Source: JBDTMT01 sp033764095 (GTDB lineage Bacteria > Desulfobacterota > Binatia > HRBIN30 > CADEER01). From it: a DNA stretch of 38,819 nt. Positions 36,824-38,819 of this stretch are shown in pieces. Numbering within the stretch: position 1 is the first letter of the stretch; every line of letters starts with the position of its first letter. Both the position numbers and the translations under genes were made by a program. The stretch lies in NCBI GenBank assembly GCA_033764095.1, contig JANRJF010000231.1, positions 1-38,819 of the forward strand. The letters are read 5' to 3'. The notes under the pieces were generated by a model, which saw only the letters and a list, made by a program, of their open reading frames with translations, made no database searches and was not told where the DNA came from.

Positions 36824-37741
36824 ATGCCCGCCCCGCAGCTGCTCTTCGTCACCGGCAAGGGGGGCGTCGGCAAGACCACCGTCGCGGCGGCGCTGGCGCG
36901 CCAGGTGGCGGCGCAGAAGCGGCGGGTGCTGCTGGTCGAGACGGCGGCGGAACGCAGCGTCGCGGCGCTGTTCGGCGGCGCCGCGCTGGGTCCCGACCCG
37001 GTGGAGATGGAGGCGCGGCTGTCCGGCGTGCGGATCGAGTCGCGCGCGCTGGTCGAGTCGTACTTCCGCCGCCTGCTGCGCCTGCCGTTTCTGGCCAACC
37101 GGCTGTTCGCCAGCGGCACCTTCCGGGCGGTCACCGCAGCGGCGCCCGGGGTGACCGAGTTCGTCATCCTCGACCACCTGCAGCAGTGGACCGAGCCCGG
37201 CCGCTTCACCCGCCGCGCGCCGTACGACACGGTCATCGTCGACGGCCCGGCCAGCGGCCACGCCGTACGCCTGTTGCGCACGCCGGCGCAGCTCACCCGC
37301 CTGGTGCCGCGCGGCCCGATCGGCAGCAGCGTCGCCCGCCTGCAGGCGCTGGTCGAGAACCACCGGCGGACGCGCGTCGTCCTCGTCGCCATCCCGGACG
37401 AGATGGCGGTCACCGAAGCGATGGAGACGCGCGGCGCGCTCGCCGCGGTCGGCGTGGCGCTCGCCGCGCCGGTGCTGAACCGCGTCTGGCCGCGCCGCTT
37501 CTCGGCCGCCGACGAGCAGGCGCTGGCGCGGCCGCCGCTCGCCGCCGGCGATCCGTTGTGGCACGCGGCCCGGCTCGCCATCGCGGCGCGGCACGAGGCC
37601 GAGCGCCATCTGGCAACGCTCAAGCGCGCCTTCGGCGCCGCGCCGGTGGCGCTCGCCGAACAGGCCGGCCGCGGCGTCGACGCCGAGACGCTGGCCGGCT
37701 TCGGCCGCGCCCTGGATGGGCTCACGCATGCCGCTGATTGA
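36824..37741 (+). CDS. Get3/ArsA-like ATPase, first subunit (BagA-type)
   Basis: A 305-residue P-loop ATPase. It has the deviant Walker A TGKGGVGKTTVAAALA with the signature lysine, VETAAERSVAALF, TVIVDGPASGHAVRLLRTP (switch-like) and VVLVAIPDEMAVTEAMET. It lacks arsenite cysteines, so arsenic transport is unlikely. It overlaps a second homologue by 14 nt. Similar pairs in mycobacteria (Rv3679-Rv3680) are called BagA and BagB and affect glycerol-linked stress; here glpK is divergent next door. The start at 36824 fits the family; no Shine-Dalgarno sequence is visible. Confidence 0.9.
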   Translation: MPAPQLLFVTGKGGVGKTTVAAALARQVAAQKRRVLLVETAAERSVAALFGGAALGPDPVEMEARLSGVRIESRALVESYFRRLLRLPFLANRLFASGTFRAVTAAAPGVTEFVILDHLQQWTEPGRFTRRAPYDTVIVDGPASGHAVRLLRTPAQLTRLVPRGPIGSSVARLQALVENHRRTRVVLVAIPDEMAVTEAMETRGALAAVGVALAAPVLNRVWPRRFSAADEQALARPPLAAGDPLWHAARLAIAARHEAERHLATLKRAFGAAPVALAEQAGRGVDAETLAGFGRALDGLTHAAD

Positions 37742-38819
37742 GCACGGACCGCTGCGCATCGATCCGGCCGGCATGGCGCGCCTGCTCGGCCAGCGGCTGA
37801 TCGTCTGCGTCGGCGCCGGCGGGGTCGGCAAGACCACCACCGCCGCCGCACTGGCGGTAGCGGCGGCGCGCGCCGGCCGGCGCGCCGCGGTGATCACCGT
37901 CGACCCCGCCCGCCGCCTCAAGGACGCGCTGGGGCTCGACGCGCTGAGCAGCGAGCCGCGCGCCGTGCCGCTCGGCGGCGGCGCCCGGCTCGACGCGCTG
38001 GCGCTCGACGCCAAGCGCACCTTCGACCGGCTGATCGAGCGCGTCGCGCCGAGCCGCGCCCTCGCCGAGCGCATCTTCGCCAACCGCCTCTACCAGGAGA
38101 TCTCCAGCGAGCTCGGCGGCTCGGCCGAGTACATGGCGATGGAGAAGCTGCACGAGCTGCTGGCGCTGCAGCGCTACGACGTGGTGGTGGTCGACACGCC
38201 GCCCAGCGCCGACGCGCGCGACCTGCTCGGCGCGCCGGGACGCATCGCCGAGCTGCTCGCCTCGCAGGCGGTGCAGTTCCTCAAGGCGCCGTCCTCGATC
38301 CTCACCGGCAGCACCGAGTCGGGCCTGGCGCGCGCCGCGCTCGGCGCGGTGCTGCGCGCGCTGGAGCGCTGGACCGGCATGGGCCTGCTCGGCGAGATGG
38401 CCGACTTCGCCGCCAGCTTCGAGTCCCTGCTCGACGGCTTCCGCGGCCGCGCCGGCGAGATCGCCGCGGCGCTGCGCGCGCCCGACACCAGCTTCGCCAT
38501 CGTCACCACGCCCGAACCCAACACCATCGCCGCGACACTCGCCTTCGACGGCGAGCTGGCGGCGGCCGGCTATCCGGTCGCCGGGGTGATCGCCAACCGC
38601 GTGCACCGCTTCCCACCGCTCGCCGCCGGCGCCGGCACCTGGGCCGCGCCGGCGCTGCGCGAGAAGCTGCGCGCCAACTACGCCGACTTCGCCGCGCTCG
38701 GCGCGCGCGACGACGGCGCCCTGAGCGTGCTGGCGGCGGCGGCGCACGCGCCGCTGCTGGCGGCGCTGCCGGCCCTCGCGACGCCGCCGGCTTCGCTGGC
38801 GGCGCTGGAGGCGATTGCC
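37728..38819 (+). CDS. Get3/ArsA-like ATPase, second subunit (BagB-type; cut by window edge)
   Basis: 364 codons are visible to the right edge, probably most of the gene. The P-loop reads CVGAGGVGKTTTAAALA, so the signature lysine of KGGxGKT is replaced by Ala while the catalytic Lys stays. ITVDPARRLKDALGL, DVVVVDTPPSADARDLL and IVTTPEPNTIAATLAF are family blocks. The ATG overlaps the end of the first subunit gene, arguing for a heteromeric complex. Signature-lysine loss is common in this second-subunit family. Client proteins are unknown. Confidence 0.9.
   Translation, partial: MPLIEHGPLRIDPAGMARLLGQRLIVCVGAGGVGKTTTAAALAVAAARAGRRAAVITVDPARRLKDALGLDALSSEPRAVPLGGGARLDALALDAKRTFDRLIERVAPSRALAERIFANRLYQEISSELGGSAEYMAMEKLHELLALQRYDVVVVDTPPSADARDLLGAPGRIAELLASQAVQFLKAPSSILTGSTESGLARAALGAVLRALERWTGMGLLGEMADFAASFESLLDGFRGRAGEIAAALRAPDTSFAIVTTPEPNTIAATLAFDGELAAAGYPVAGVIANRVHRFPPLAAGAGTWAAPALREKLRANYADFAALGARDDGALSVLAAAAHAPLLAALPALATPPASLAALEAIA

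Noticed and set aside
36824..38819. Arsenite efflux pump (arsA)
   Set aside because: The arsenite-binding cysteines are absent and no arsB, arsD or arsR is nearby; the pair fits the Get3-like BagA/BagB type better.

Overview
The window is high-GC DNA with densely packed genes on both strands and no rRNA or tRNA that I can see. Secreted proteins carry paired dockerin-like 'VTI..LI.GVN.AL' repeats, long Thr/Pro linkers and small four-cysteine modules. An F420-type luciferase-like oxidoreductase, ferritin-like diiron proteins and a Get3-like ATPase pair are also present. This mix resembles Candidatus Binatota/Binatia or a related deltaproteobacterial-grade lineage. That placement is inference; there is no marker gene to fix it.

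Layout. 1-3.9 kb: radC (cut by the left edge), a DUF2845 protein, rlmI and moaC on the minus strand, then divergent trxB. 4-10.9 kb: a secreted 616-residue dockerin/mucin-like protein; a TetR gene with two operators followed by a diiron protein; a luciferase-like oxidoreductase; two tail-to-tail radical SAM genes. 11-14.1 kb: histidine genes in transcription order hisB-hisH-hisA-hisF. 14.3-20.5 kb, plus strand: SDR, GST, a LysM-like lipoprotein, a VOC protein, a beta-propeller lipoprotein, a small membrane protein and a COQ7-like protein. 20.5-27.4 kb, minus strand: rpmE, prfA-prmC, rhomboid, murA, hisD, gap. 27.8-31.2 kb: a FixJ-type regulator overlapping an M20 peptidase gene, and a divergent DUF4380 protein. 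31.2-36.7 kb: a small GxxExxY nuclease-like element, then (minus strand) glpK with a ribose-type ABC importer. 36.8 kb to the end: two overlapping Get3/ArsA-like ATPases, the second cut by the right edge.

The most striking property is between the genes. About twenty intergenic sites hold short palindromic arrays. Each arm is two to six imperfect copies of a 7-10 nt unit, and in most the arms are inverted around a 10-100 nt spacer. There are several unit families: GATGAACACG, GCAGAGAC, GACACCAAG, GTGACCG, a TGGCTGA-like heptamer, GATGAGC, a CTGACAG/CTAACAG type and CCCCCCTT. They sit at most co-directional gene junctions and often supply the stop codon, start codon or terminal residues of their neighbours. 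In the clearest cases one arm encodes much of a lipoprotein signal peptide, and another pair forms near-perfect 37-bp inverted ends of a 434-bp element carrying a GxxExxY PD-(D/E)XK-like gene. I consider this set of punctuation-like palindromes, and its possible link to the GxxExxY nuclease, the likeliest undescribed system here.
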